A stretch of DNA of 56,595 bases, taken from Granulicella sp. (lineage in GTDB: Bacteria; Acidobacteriota; Terriglobia; Terriglobales; Acidobacteriaceae). The position numbers and the translations under genes are program-made. The notes under the pieces are model-generated. The model was given only the letters and a program-made list of their open reading frames with translations, was not told where the DNA came from and did not search any database. Shown piece after piece: positions 7,887 through 17,384 of the stretch. The stretch lies in NCBI GenBank assembly GCA_027365345.1, contig DAHXNO010000039.1:1-56595 (forward strand). The letters run 5' to 3'. Position 1 is the stretch's first letter. Every line of letters begins with the position of its first letter.

Positions 7887-8954
7887 TCAGGGAGCTTGCG
7901 TCATGCGGCGTTCCGGCTTGGGCGGGGCTGGATGAAAGCAATCTATATGCAAGCCGGTCAGCTTCCCGTCGATGCGATCGAGCTCTCGCTCCACAATCTC
8001 TCGAACTCGTCGCGCTGATCCAACGGCGCGCAGGTTCAGAAGCAGTTCGTGTCGCGGCGCGGAGCATGCATCCAACGCTCCCTCAACCGCCGGAGCCTGC
8101 CCATTCGCGCACATCGCTGCCTTCAGAAAACCCGTCGCAGAATCGATGATGGCCTTCAGATGCACAATGCCGACATGGTTCGCGGTGAATTCTCGATCAA
8201 GAGCACCCAGCAGCGGTCCCAGCACCAAAGCAGGAGACCGAGGCGCACTGGGCTCAATCGTTACTCGCAAGTTCAGCCACGCCAACGCAGCTTCGGCGCT
8301 CGCATATTGTTCGTAGTCAATGTCAAGAATCTCGCCTCCCACTCTCAGGGCGCCTGAGAAGATCTCATCCAGCCAGGCTGTAACGCCCTGACCGGTTCGA
8401 GCACTCACTTGGCGCACATGCTGCGCTGAAATCTGCGGGCAATCTGGATACAGATCGGATTTTGTACAGCAAACCAGGTCCGCCTCCTGCAACTGTTTGT
8501 GAAAAAGAAAGCTGAGGTCTGGGTCGGCATCGTCGGCAAGCAGGCTCCTTGCCCGTTCTGGATCCACGAGAACGGTAAATGGAGCTAGCCGAAATTCATC
8601 GCTATACTCCAACAGCGGGCGAAGGATGGCCGCTGCAATATCTGTACAACTGCCGACAGGTTCAGCGAAGATGACCTCCGGTTGGTAGGCGCGCAATCCT
8701 TCCATCACGCGCAGCAAATCAGAAAGCTTGCAGCAAAAGCAACCGCCGGTCACTTCACCGGATTGCATACCGTGTTGTGCCGCGTAGCCGGTATCGACAA
8801 GCTCGTTCCCCTGGTCATTCAAGATCACCGCGCTGCGAATGCCGCGGAGCCTCAACTCCTCTGCGGCAGCCAGAATCAGCGTCGTCTTCCCCGCCCCCAG
8901 AAAACCTCCGACCATCGCAATCCACGGCCTTTGCTCAGGGGCGTCAGTGGTCAC
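7887..8954 (-). CDS. COG0523 (CobW/G3E) GTPase, putative metallochaperone
   Basis: A 355-residue protein with a P-loop (GGFLGAGKTT, residues 16-25), the family's metal-binding GCFCC motif at 71-75 and a G4-like TKSD. These mark the G3E GTPases that deliver metals (Zn, Co, Ni) or cofactors to target enzymes. The start is GTG at 8954, whose first bases form a GTGA overlap with the stop of the upstream GH116 gene, so the two are translationally coupled. Pairing a metallochaperone-like GTPase with a glycosidase is unusual; GH116 enzymes are not known to need a delivered metal. Substrate metal cannot be told from sequence. Confidence 0.85.
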   Translation of the reverse strand: MTTDAPEQRPWIAMVGGFLGAGKTTLILAAAEELRLRGIRSAVILNDQGNELVDTGYAAQHGMQSGEVTGGCFCCKLSDLLRVMEGLRAYQPEVIFAEPVGSCTDIAAAILRPLLEYSDEFRLAPFTVLVDPERARSLLADDADPDLSFLFHKQLQEADLVCCTKSDLYPDCPQISAQHVRQVSARTGQGVTAWLDEIFSGALRVGGEILDIDYEQYASAEAALAWLNLRVTIEPSAPRSPALVLGPLLGALDREFTANHVGIVHLKAIIDSATGFLKAAMCANGQAPAVEGALDACSAPRHELLLNLRAVGSARRVREIVERELDRIDGKLTGLHIDCFHPAPPKPERRMTQAP

Positions 8955-11689
8955 GCCTTCACCTCAATCTGAAGAGTGTGACCCTCCGCCAACTGGATCG
9001 GAGATTCGAAATGAAAAATAGATCTCTCGTTCACTTTCTCCATCGAATGAGAAGCAGTGTCCCCATTATTCTGAACAGAAGCGGAGGATCCTGATCCTGA
9101 AATCTCGCAGGAGCTACAAAAAAGCGTTCCCGCTAGCACATGGATCGTAAAGCGAGTGCCGCCTCCGGCAATAGCGCGGTAAGCAAATGTCCCCCAGCCG
9201 CTTGCCGTGGACCAGAAGCAATTGAAATTCTTATGCGTGACTCGCGGAATCGCGGCCACGGAGGCTTTGGCTCCATCGTATTGAAATCCGCTCAGCGCCA
9301 CAAAGCTCGTCCAGGAAGCCATAGCGCGCGCGTAGTGGTGGCCGCACTCTGCTTCATCCCACGGGCTGCGTTTTTCTCCGTCATACCTGGCGCGGACATT
9401 GTGAATGCATTCAATCCCTTCCTCCACCATTCCGGAATAGATCATCAAGGCGGCTGTTGCGTGTTCAAATCCTGTCATCACTTCAGCAAAATATGGAAAC
9501 GGAATTCGCGGCCGTTGGGCTTTGCCGTAGTCGCAAATCACCATCGCGGCCTCATGGTTCAGGGCAAACGTTCTCTCCACATTGTCGTGGTCAACCAGCG
9601 ATCGCTTGTAGTTGTATGCATAAATCGATCGGAGCGCCCTCTCCACATTCCTCGCAGACACCAACGGCCCCAGGTTTGTCACGTGGGCGAGATATTGCCC
9701 CATGAGCTGATCGATCAGACAGCCATCTCCAACCTGATATTCAGGATTCTCTGTCTCTTCCGTTCCCATACCGCCGCGCAAATGGGGAGCAATCTTGCTT
9801 GCGGGCAAACCACGGATTTGCTGGATGTAAAACTCGTCGTTGAAAAGGTGCGCATCAATCCAGGAACTGCCCTGATCAAAGATCCGGCGATACTCCGCAG
9901 CGGACGCACTGTCGCCGACTGCACGCGCCATCTCTTCCCCAGCCCGCAATGCCCCCAGATAGTAAATTCCGCACAAAGGATTGGGACCGTAGAACTCGAC
10001 GTCATACGTGTTGTGTTGCGCGCCAGTCAACACGCCGGATTTGTCTGGATCCCAGCCGCCCGGCTCCCACGCAAAGGCAATCGCCTGCTTGATCTTCGGC
10101 CACTTGGCCTGTAGCCACGCGTGGTCGGCGGATAACCTCCAGCCCAGATACGCATGCATGATCTGGCCCATCTGTCCGTCTGCCGCCACCAAGGCAGAGC
10201 GTGGGTGTCCCTCGGGAAGTAATTGTCGTGCGCGGATTCCGCCAGCATCATCCTCAGAGTACCCAAACGAAACATTACGCAAAGAACGAGCGAATGACGG
10301 GAAGAGAAACTCCGTCGCTGTCTCGTAGCTCCACACGTGGGTGCAATTTCCAAAGCAGCATCCAATCGCGTCGTCACTGCCTTCAAAACCGTGAAATTCT
10401 CCGTCGGCGGTGCGGAAACACGTCGTCGAAGCCAATGTCGACAGGTTCGCGCTGGCAGCCTCCTTCACCACATCGGGCAGGGTGCTCTCCCTGAGCGCCC
10501 TGGCGAAGGTGCGAGTGCGCCGCTCCAACTCCGGTAAATGGATTGCGGTGTATTGTGCAGCGTCCCATGCATCCTTGAAACGAACGGCGTAATAATTGCC
10601 GATCACCGTATTCTCTTTGCCCTGCGGAGCCGACCATCCGCACCAATCCGGCGTCCGATTTGGAAAGTGCCACGCCAGCAGAAACGTCATAGTGCCGGAT
10701 TGGCCGGAAGCTACTGTCGTTTGCTGGCAAAGCGCGCCCACAGCATTCCGGGGATTGGGTTCTGTGCCCAACTGGCCATGTTGTGAAAACTCATCCCAAT
10801 AAAGCAAGGGAGCGGTCCACCAGGCCTCTTTCGGCCATCCACGCCAGTGCGTCACGTTTGTCTTTTTGTCCGGCAAGGCCGCCAAAACAAAACTGCCGCG
10901 CATCGGTTCGTCGGACCGCAACGATGGATTGCTCATCAGCAGGCCTTCCAATCCTTGGCCGCTGCGATATTCATTCACACGTCCATCCGACGTCAAAAAA
11001 GGACTACTCTTCGCTGGCTTCCCTGCCACAGGATTATCAATCGCGAACGCGATGCCGGCTTTCACTGGCGACATTCCAGGATTCGTCACACGGTAACGCA
11101 GCACGGCTACTGGAAGTCCGGAGTCGTCCGGATCATGCGGAATGAATGGAGAGAACGCATCGAGTTCCACTTGCACCGGGAGCCTGCGGTCTTCAAAGTC
11201 AATATGCGCCAGCGGATATTCCCCGGTGAATTTCGCCCCTTCCAGTCGGCTCAGTCCCGGAGCATTATTCGAGCCCAGCCCGGACTCTCCCTGATAGGGA
11301 GGGAGTATGCGCGATTCGAGCACATGGGCCATCGGTTTGGCGTTGCCGGATTGAATCCAGATTGCGGGAAATGCATACGCAGGCGAGCCGCCCTGGTTGG
11401 GCCGATTGAAGATCTCCCAATCGCGTAGTTGTCCCCGGCCGCCCAAGCCAAGGCTACCCGCGGTAACACCGCCCAGCGGAAATGAAATCATCTTGAGTTG
11501 GCGACCCTCGAACACGCGAGGATAAGAAATTTCAGTCTGTCCGAGCGGATCATCTGTGCCTTTTTTGCCGGTCGCAGGCGCCTGCGCCTGCATGTCTTCA
11601 GTCCAATAGCCCGATTGGCTGGCTGCGCCAATCATTCCCGCCGCTTGCTTCAGAAAGTCACGGCGCGGCAATTTGCTCTTCCCGCTCAT
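8951..11689 (-). CDS. TAT-exported GH116 beta-glucosidase (GBA2-like)
   Basis: A 912-residue protein. The start is taken as the ATG at 11689, preceded by a purine-rich GGAGGAGGAG; an upstream GTG in the same frame would place that ribosome site inside the gene. A twin-arginine signal follows (KLPRRDFLKQAAGM). The N-terminal beta-domain carries FPLGGVTAGSLGLGGRG, as in bile-acid beta-glucosidase/GBA2 proteins. The catalytic (alpha/alpha)6 domain shows QHNTYDVEFYGPN and CLIDQLMGQ, the latter aligning with the GBA2 segment that holds the acid/base Asp. Such enzymes cleave beta-glucosides or glucosylceramide. The gene is coupled to the COG0523 gene downstream (GTGA) and by an ATGA overlap to a broken frame upstream (11686-11910), so it sits inside a former three-gene operon. 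Confidence 0.85.
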   Translation of the reverse strand: MSGKSKLPRRDFLKQAAGMIGAASQSGYWTEDMQAQAPATGKKGTDDPLGQTEISYPRVFEGRQLKMISFPLGGVTAGSLGLGGRGQLRDWEIFNRPNQGGSPAYAFPAIWIQSGNAKPMAHVLESRILPPYQGESGLGSNNAPGLSRLEGAKFTGEYPLAHIDFEDRRLPVQVELDAFSPFIPHDPDDSGLPVAVLRYRVTNPGMSPVKAGIAFAIDNPVAGKPAKSSPFLTSDGRVNEYRSGQGLEGLLMSNPSLRSDEPMRGSFVLAALPDKKTNVTHWRGWPKEAWWTAPLLYWDEFSQHGQLGTEPNPRNAVGALCQQTTVASGQSGTMTFLLAWHFPNRTPDWCGWSAPQGKENTVIGNYYAVRFKDAWDAAQYTAIHLPELERRTRTFARALRESTLPDVVKEAASANLSTLASTTCFRTADGEFHGFEGSDDAIGCCFGNCTHVWSYETATEFLFPSFARSLRNVSFGYSEDDAGGIRARQLLPEGHPRSALVAADGQMGQIMHAYLGWRLSADHAWLQAKWPKIKQAIAFAWEPGGWDPDKSGVLTGAQHNTYDVEFYGPNPLCGIYYLGALRAGEEMARAVGDSASAAEYRRIFDQGSSWIDAHLFNDEFYIQQIRGLPASKIAPHLRGGMGTEETENPEYQVGDGCLIDQLMGQYLAHVTNLGPLVSARNVERALRSIYAYNYKRSLVDHDNVERTFALNHEAAMVICDYGKAQRPRIPFPYFAEVMTGFEHATAALMIYSGMVEEGIECIHNVRARYDGEKRSPWDEAECGHHYARAMASWTSFVALSGFQYDGAKASVAAIPRVTHKNFNCFWSTASGWGTFAYRAIAGGGTRFTIHVLAGTLFCSSCEISGSGSSASVQNNGDTASHSMEKVNERSIFHFESPIQLAEGHTLQIEVKA

Positions 11690-11910
11690 CGCTCCTCCTC
11701 CTTCCACTTGCCAAGGTGTTCATGCACCTTCACCTCAGCCTCTCGTTCAACCAACGCCACCAGAGTGGTGCTTCCCTTCCCCAGACCGCCAGGAGGATCG
11801 CTTGTCTCATTCCCCAGTAGCAAGGCAAAGTCTGCCCGCTACTCAGCCAGACGATGCATGGGTATCTTGCCTGGCATAAAGGCGTCGAATGTCAGGCAAA
11901 CTTCTTCGCA
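11686..11910 (-). pseudogene. 3' remnant of an unrecognised gene coupled to the GH116 gene
   Basis: In one minus-strand frame the translation reads like real protein (LTFDAFMPGKIPMHRLAE, then RADFALLLGN, then a Gly-rich SDPPGGLGKGSTTLVALVE and a charged tail). The frame is broken by a TAG at 11841-11839, exactly where an aromatic residue such as Tyr would fit, and by a TAA just upstream. Its own stop overlaps the GH116 start as ATGA, the hallmark of an operon. I read it as the surviving C-terminus of a gene that once led this operon. I do not recognise the family. A sequencing error cannot be excluded for the single TAG. Confidence 0.5.
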
Positions 11911-12327
11911 TTATTTTGGCCTCCGTGGAATAAACCTCAACCCCTCTATGGGATAAACGATTTAGAACGCGCAAACTTTCGATCCGGCAAACCGGATCCT
12001 ACGTGTGCGCAGAGACCGCAACCACCATCGCCAGAGCGACTTCATTCTATGCCGGGAGCATGGCAAGGCGCCAATCATCTTCGTGGTGAGATGCCCCAAA
12101 ACACATCCACTGCGAACGCGACGCGGCATCGCCGTAGCCCGTACCATCAATCGCTTTTTCCGATGCACTCAGGGAACCATTCATGGCGCCAAAATCTCCA
12201 CGCGCGGCCAATGCGGCTGCCCCAACACCCCCGAATCGCTTCTTCTCCATCTTCGGCCCTCCCTCACAGGCCCAAGACGCTAACATCTCCACTGGCTCAA
12301 AAACAACCGGCCCGGCCAGTCCACTCC
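11911..12327. other. Intergenic stretch without a supported gene
   Basis: About 420 bases between the broken GH116-operon leader and the end of the radical SAM gene. Several overlapping open frames exist on both strands, but none has a ribosome site together with recognisable sequence. The promoter of the minus-strand GH116 operon would be expected somewhere here; no convincing -35/-10 pair was picked out. Confidence 0.35.
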
Positions 12328-13917
12328 TCAAGCACCAAGAACTGTTGAACTGTCCGGCAGGGATATCGTGATCTGCGTTAGGTCTGGAATGGACGTCGGA
12401 CGTTCCTCCCAAACAGGAGATCTCAGTTCAGGCATCGGCTTGGCCTGGAAGATCTTGCGTGTTTGCCGAGCCATCCATCGTGCCGTCGTCTTCGCCTTCT
12501 TGCGCCGCGCACTGTCGGTCGAGATGCCGGTTCCCGCATACATCTGGCGATACAGCTTCGATAGCAAAACGAATGCCAGCCGCGCACGAACCGTGGGCGT
12601 ACATGCGGACCTCTTCCAGATCGTTCCGAATTCGTAGAAGCGGTCCCACACTCCCTGGGTGCGATCTCGAATCTCATCCGAGGTCATGCTGGGATGGGGC
12701 GTAAACATCTTTGGTCGGATCGCAGTTGGAATCAGCCAGTACCGCGTGATCGGCGTGCCGTCCACCATCTGCGGATTCAGCGACTGTTCCTTCTCCCACC
12801 TGCCAAAGTCGACTGTCCCGGGAAACGGCGTCATCATCACGAATTGGGCAAACGTCACGCCTGCCTTCAGCGCCAACTCCACCGTCGCATCAAACGTGCT
12901 GGGCTTGTCCGTTGGCAAACCAAAGATGAAAGATCCCAGCACATGCAGGCCATGCTTTCGGAACGTCTGTAGCTGCTGCACCAATCTCTCGCCGGAGTAG
13001 TTGAAGTCCTTGTAAACAGCCTTCAGCCCTTCCGGTGTCACCGCTTCCACACCCACCAGAGCGCCCTTGATGTTGGCCCTCCGCATCGCGTCCAGGTAGT
13101 CAGGGTCTTCGGCGGATTCCATCGTGATCTGCGTGAAAAAGACCATATCCTTCGGCAGCTTCGCCAGTTCAGCCATAAGAGAAAAACGCTCGTTCCGCGT
13201 CTGCAACAGAGATGCAACGCGTTCTGCATTGTTCTGCTCTCGCGCCAGCCGCAGATCCGTAAGCGTCACCGGGTAGAAGTTATCATCCGCCAGCGCGATA
13301 AAGCGGAACCCTCTGCGCCTCAGGTCCACAATCTCGTCGATGACGCTCTCGAAGGTTCGCTGCCGCGGCTTCTGTCCATCGGTGCGCCACACAGAACAGA
13401 ACGAACAATGTTTCGGGCATCCACGAATCGTCTGCACTGAAGCCCACATATACTTGTCCGTCTGCATCAGATCCCAGCGCGCCGCCAGAAACTGGTCTCC
13501 TTCAAGCTTTCCGCCATCGTAGATGCGGCCGGCGCATCCTGCCTGAAGGTCCAGAAGCACCTTGCTCCACACCACATCGCCGTCACCCGTGACGACCACA
13601 TCCGCGCAACCACGGTCAAATGGCTCTTCCGGGAACAAGGTTGCATGGATGCCGCCGTAGACCACCTTGGCTCCACGCTGGTGCGCAAGCCTCCCAACCT
13701 CATAGCCTCGCAAGGCGTTCCCCGTATGCACGCTGATTCCGACCACGTCACCCGCATGAATCGTGCCCGGATCGAGCTGCTCCAGCGATTCATCCACCAG
13801 AATGGGATCGCCCATGGATCTCGGCGTCGCTGCCGCCAAAACGAATAACCACCGGGGTGTAATAACGGCAGTTCCAAAGGAATTGTCACTGGGGTTGATC
13901 AGGTGCACAGCCTTCAT
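12328..13917 (-). CDS. B12-binding-domain radical SAM protein
   Basis: A 529-residue protein. The N-terminal 140 residues form a cobalamin-binding-like Rossmann domain (LINPSDNSFG, DVVGISVHTGN, VVYGGIHATLFPEE). The radical SAM core follows with RGCPKHCSFCSVW, giving the CX3CX2C ligands of the 4Fe-4S cluster near residues 167-174. The family performs methylations or rearrangements with SAM radical chemistry, often with methylcobalamin; substrate is unknown here. The start is placed at the ATG at 13917 because MKAVHLINPS is the usual N-terminus of the domain, although the frame extends a further 19 codons upstream. The gene is monocistronic, between the GH116 operon and the rimO cluster. The last 90 residues, rich in Lys/Arg, resemble no domain known to me. 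Confidence 0.8.
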   Translation of the reverse strand: MKAVHLINPSDNSFGTAVITPRWLFVLAAATPRSMGDPILVDESLEQLDPGTIHAGDVVGISVHTGNALRGYEVGRLAHQRGAKVVYGGIHATLFPEEPFDRGCADVVVTGDGDVVWSKVLLDLQAGCAGRIYDGGKLEGDQFLAARWDLMQTDKYMWASVQTIRGCPKHCSFCSVWRTDGQKPRQRTFESVIDEIVDLRRRGFRFIALADDNFYPVTLTDLRLAREQNNAERVASLLQTRNERFSLMAELAKLPKDMVFFTQITMESAEDPDYLDAMRRANIKGALVGVEAVTPEGLKAVYKDFNYSGERLVQQLQTFRKHGLHVLGSFIFGLPTDKPSTFDATVELALKAGVTFAQFVMMTPFPGTVDFGRWEKEQSLNPQMVDGTPITRYWLIPTAIRPKMFTPHPSMTSDEIRDRTQGVWDRFYEFGTIWKRSACTPTVRARLAFVLLSKLYRQMYAGTGISTDSARRKKAKTTARWMARQTRKIFQAKPMPELRSPVWEERPTSIPDLTQITISLPDSSTVLGA

Positions 13918-14274
13918 ATAGACGCCTCGTCTCTTCCTACCATGATCGACAGGCGAATCCGGAGCGGCGAACACTCCCTCTGGAGAAGTTGTGAACTGCT
14001 TATCCGATCTGCATGAAGTCTAACGTTGCGAAGACATGTTTGTCATGTCGTCCCATACATTAAATGTGAATTCCAGAGAGGAACAACTCCCATCACCGCC
14101 TCCAATATTCATAAGTTTCCAGGCAATTCCCAGTGGCCGAAGCGCGCTCCATCAAGCCGCCGCGCTATATTTGAATGAACGTTCATCTTCGCTGCGGGAT
14201 CGATCAGCGAAATACAGAACGGAGGCGAAGGAGCATTTCCCGCGTGCTCATCCTCTCCAACTTATTCTTATCTC
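13918..14274. other. Divergent intergenic region with a TetR-type palindrome
   Basis: About 360 bases separating the minus-strand radical SAM gene from the plus-strand rimO cluster. No gene was recognised. It must carry the divergent promoters and contains the 12-base palindrome listed at 14175-14186. Confidence 0.4.
14175..14186. promoter_or_regulatory. Palindromic operator candidate ATGAACGTTCAT
   Basis: A perfect 12-base palindrome lying 88 bases before the ATG at 14275. Sites with GAACGTTC cores are typical operators of TetR-family repressors. No TetR gene is present in the window, so any regulator would be encoded elsewhere. It could serve either divergent transcription unit. Confidence 0.4.
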
Positions 14275-14604
14275 ATGATCATCGCCGCAATCCGCTCCGG
14301 TACTGACCCCGCCGCGCCTCTTCCTCCGGCCACCTTTCACCGATGGCTGGAAGAGCCCATCTGCTGCCCAAGGTGCGAGGCTGCTTATAATCTCGTCCTC
14401 GATTACGACCTTGCCATCAGCCGCCACTTCTCCGCCGACTCCCGCCGCCATCTCCAGATGCTGCGCAAGGCGATCATGCTCGGCCACGCCACCAACCATC
14501 ACATCTCGCACTTTGAGACCAACGGTGTCGTTGTCACCTCCCACTCCGCTCGCCAGCCGCAACCAACTCTCTCCACGCGGATGCTCACCCAGCGCATCCA
14601 GTAG
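14275..14604 (+). CDS. Small conserved-looking protein with a CPRC motif
   Basis: A 109-residue open frame ahead of rimO. The central part reads EEPICCPRCEAAYNLVLDYD, with one CxxC plus an extra Cys, compatible with metal binding although a second Cys pair is missing. A His-rich helix-like segment follows (FSADSRRHLQMLRKAIMLGH). No family is recognised. It is on the same strand as rimO, separated by 107 bases, so co-transcription is possible. An overlapping minus-strand frame has Gly/Val-rich shadow composition and was set aside. Confidence 0.6.
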   Translation: MIIAAIRSGTDPAAPLPPATFHRWLEEPICCPRCEAAYNLVLDYDLAISRHFSADSRRHLQMLRKAIMLGHATNHHISHFETNGVVVTSHSARQPQPTLSTRMLTQRIQ

Positions 14605-14711
14605 CGCGCCCAGGTCTCTTCGCCCGCTCCGGCTGGAACCGCACAACCCTGCTTCTCACCACGGAAAACCGCGTCAAAGAAGCCGCAGAAAGCCTGATAA
14701 AATTAGAGCTT

Positions 14712-16460
14712 GTGACCATCTCCCCCACGATCGACGCCCCTGCGTCAGAACCCCACGCCCCAGCGCAGATCGAAAGCCTCAAGGTAGGCTTCGTCTCCCT
14801 CGGCTGCCCCAAGAATCTGGTTGACTCCGAGGTGATGATGGGCCTGCTGAACCGTGGCGGAGCCAGCATCACTCCCCGTGCCGAAGACGCTGACATCCTG
14901 GTCGTCAACACCTGCTCCTTTATCGACTCCGCCAAGCAGGAGTCCGTCGATGCCATCCTGGAGATGGCGCAGCACAAATCCTCCCGCGGCGGCCGCGCAC
15001 AACGGCTCATCGTAGCCGGCTGTCTCGTAGAGCGCTACCGCGACCAGATCCGCGCCAACATCCCGGAGGTAGACGCCGTCGTGGGCACCGGAGAACTCGA
15101 ATCCATCCTCCAGGCCGCCGGACTAGCCCAACCACCCGCCAATCCCCTCTTTCCCATCCTCACCAGCGCCCCTGCGCAACCTGTTCCCATCGAGCGCCAC
15201 GCCAGCTCCGTTCTGCAGCACTCCCACCCCAGCGCGGCCAGCCCGCAACGCAGCTACGAGACCGCCGCCAAACCGCCCGCTCCCACCCGCGAGTCTCATC
15301 CCGCAACGCCGTCCCGTCCTGAAGGGGACCTGCGCGAGCAGCAAGGCCGCTTCTCCCGCGACGCATGGGACGGAGCCGCCTCCACCTTACCCACCTTTCT
15401 CTACTCCCACCACACCCCTCGCATCCTCGCCACGCCCCGCGCCTCTGCCTACATCAAGATCGCAGAAGGCTGTGACCATCCCTGCAGCTTCTGCATCATT
15501 CCGCAGTTGCGCGGCAAGTTCCGCTCTCGCCCTTTGGCCGACATCGTCGCAGAGGCTCAATCTCTCATCGCTCAGGGCGTCCGTGAGATCACCCTCATCG
15601 GCCAGGACACCACCTGCTACGGCGAGGATCTTCCGCCCAGCATTCCCCTGCATCCGGGTAGCGACAGCGACTTCTCTGCCTCCGCAGCCGAAGTCTCCTC
15701 CCTCGCTTCTCCAGCAGCGCCGGGCAACCTCTCTCCACAAGGTCTCCGCCGTCCCGATCTCGCCGACCTCCTGGATGCCCTGGCCCCGCTACCGGGTCTC
15801 CATTGGCTGCGCTTCCTCTACGCCTATCCCAACAAGATCACCTCGCGCCTCCTGAAGACCATCGCCCGGCATCACACCATCGCAAAGTATCTGGATGTCC
15901 CTCTGCAGCACGCCTCCGCCGGCGTCCTTCGCCGCATGAAGCGAGGCGGCAGCGCCGACCGTTTTCTGCAGATCATCTCCCAGGCCCGCGAACTGGTGCC
16001 CAACCTCGTCCTCCGCACCACCTTCATCGTCGGCTTCCCCGGAGAAACCGAAGCAGACTTCCAGGAGCTCTGCTCCTTTGTTGCAGCCGCGCGCATCGAC
16101 TGGCTGGGCGTCTTCAGTTACTCCGACGAGGAGGGCGCTGGAGCCTTCGCCCTGGACGACAAGGTGCCCCGGCGAACCATAGAATCCCGCCGCCGCAGGC
16201 TCATGAAGCTGCAACAAAAGATCAGCAAGCGCGCCCGCAAGCAGTGGGTCGGCCGCAAATTGGAGATCCTCGTGGAAGGAGAAAGCGATGAAACCGAACT
16301 CCTCTGGCAGGGGCGCTCCATGGAGCAGGCCCCTGAGATCGACGGTAAGATCCTCATCAGCGACTTCGGCCCTCATGAGACCCTCGTCCCCGGCGCCTTT
16401 TACCGCGCCCGGATCACAGCCTCCCACGACTTTGACCTCGTAGCAACCATCCTCGAATAA
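14712..16460 (+). CDS. rimO: Ribosomal protein S12 methylthiotransferase RimO
   Basis: A 582-residue protein that adds a methylthio group to the beta carbon of an Asp in ribosomal protein S12. The MTTase N-terminal domain has [25 protein letters not shown] and AGCLVERY, with the three Cys of the auxiliary cluster. The radical SAM motif is [17 protein letters not shown] (CX3CX2C). A TRAM-like C-terminus ends the protein. It is about 140 residues longer than the usual 440 because of two inserts: an Ala/Pro/Ser-rich one at roughly residues 140-225, just before the radical SAM core, and a shorter one near 315-350. Both look disordered. The start is GTG at 14712, the first start before the conserved [14 protein letters not shown]. 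It leads a cluster of core genes. Confidence 0.93.
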   Translation: MTISPTIDAPASEPHAPAQIESLKVGFVSLGCPKNLVDSEVMMGLLNRGGASITPRAEDADILVVNTCSFIDSAKQESVDAILEMAQHKSSRGGRAQRLIVAGCLVERYRDQIRANIPEVDAVVGTGELESILQAAGLAQPPANPLFPILTSAPAQPVPIERHASSVLQHSHPSAASPQRSYETAAKPPAPTRESHPATPSRPEGDLREQQGRFSRDAWDGAASTLPTFLYSHHTPRILATPRASAYIKIAEGCDHPCSFCIIPQLRGKFRSRPLADIVAEAQSLIAQGVREITLIGQDTTCYGEDLPPSIPLHPGSDSDFSASAAEVSSLASPAAPGNLSPQGLRRPDLADLLDALAPLPGLHWLRFLYAYPNKITSRLLKTIARHHTIAKYLDVPLQHASAGVLRRMKRGGSADRFLQIISQARELVPNLVLRTTFIVGFPGETEADFQELCSFVAAARIDWLGVFSYSDEEGAGAFALDDKVPRRTIESRRRRLMKLQQKISKRARKQWVGRKLEILVEGESDETELLWQGRSMEQAPEIDGKILISDFGPHETLVPGAFYRARITASHDFDLVATILE

Positions 16461-16552
16461 CCCCAGGCCTTCGCCCTCCCCGGCCTCTGACGCGGGCAAG
16501 CCACCAGAGCAAATATCCTGCTCCTGCGTCGGCAACCATCGAGCACCCACCC

Positions 16553-16774
16553 ATGACCCAACCCAGAACTCTCCGCTGTCCCATCTGCCGCAAGCAAGTC
16601 GCTCTCCATAGCCCCGAAGCTCCCTTCTGCTCTGACCGCTGCCGCACCATCGACCTCGGCAAGTGGGCATCAGGCGACTACCGCATCACCTCTCCCATCT
16701 TCGATCCCGGCCTTCTGGAAGACATCGAGCACTCCCAGCAGCAGCACCCCACCAAAGAGCAGAACCGCAAATAG
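16553..16774 (+). CDS. yacG: Zinc-binding DNA gyrase inhibitor-like protein YacG
   Basis: A 73-residue protein with the YacG zinc knuckle: C9-X2-C12 (RCPICRK) and C26-X3-C30 ([14 protein letters not shown]). The [15 protein letters not shown] segment is the family signature. In E. coli YacG binds the GyrB C-terminus and inhibits DNA binding by gyrase; the role here is taken from the family. It lies 92 bases after rimO on the same strand and just before pgpA. Confidence 0.88.
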   Translation: MTQPRTLRCPICRKQVALHSPEAPFCSDRCRTIDLGKWASGDYRITSPIFDPGLLEDIEHSQQQHPTKEQNRK

Positions 16775-16816
16775 CAAACCGCACCCAGCGCCGCTCTCGC
16801 CTCGTACAATCGTCAA

Positions 16817-17308
16817 ATGGCCACACCTAAGACCCGCTGGGCCTGGACCCTCGCCACCTTCTTCGGCGCCGGCTATCTTGCGCCCGGCCCCGGCACCTAC
16901 GGCTCTGCTGCGGCGCTCCTGCTCTGGTACGCCGCCGCCGTCATCGTGCCGTCCACGCCAGTCGGCCTGGCCCTCGCCACCGCCCTGGCGGCCATTCTCG
17001 TCACCGCCATCGGCATCCCGGCCTCCACCATCACCGCGCGCGAGGCCTGTCGCAAAGACCCAGGGTTCGTCGTCATCGATGAGGTCGCCGGCCAACTCTT
17101 CGCCCTCATCCTCTGCCCACCCCACTGGCTGCCCGCCCTGCTCGCGCTGCTTCTCTTCCGCCTCTTCGATATCGCCAAGCCCTGGCCCATCCGCCGCATC
17201 GAATCCCTCCCCACCGGCACAGGCATCATGCTGGACGACGTCGCCGCAGGTCTTCTCGCGCTCGTCTGTGGCGCGCTCCTGCAACATTTCCTGCCGCCTA
17301 TCCACTAG
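16817..17308 (+). CDS. pgpA: Phosphatidylglycerophosphatase A
   Basis: A 163-residue membrane protein that dephosphorylates phosphatidylglycerol phosphate to phosphatidylglycerol. It opens with TFFGAGYLAPGPGTYGSAAA, the conserved PgpA N-terminus, and contains VVIDEVAGQLFAL, the acidic DEVAGQ active-site motif, between hydrophobic helices. Three to four membrane segments are visible. It follows yacG by 42 bases, and with plsY and gpsA further downstream it gives the region a phospholipid theme. Confidence 0.9.
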   Translation: MATPKTRWAWTLATFFGAGYLAPGPGTYGSAAALLLWYAAAVIVPSTPVGLALATALAAILVTAIGIPASTITAREACRKDPGFVVIDEVAGQLFALILCPPHWLPALLALLLFRLFDIAKPWPIRRIESLPTGTGIMLDDVAAGLLALVCGALLQHFLPPIH

Positions 17309-17384
17309 TCGCCGGCCGCGCTCACCTCAGCTCGGCCGTCAGCCATTTGCATCGCCGCTCCACCACGCATACCCTATCCATCAA

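Noticed and set aside
9140-10114. A 324-codon plus-strand frame opposite the GH116 gene.
   Set aside because: No ribosome site and no recognisable sequence; antisense shadow of a clear glycosidase.
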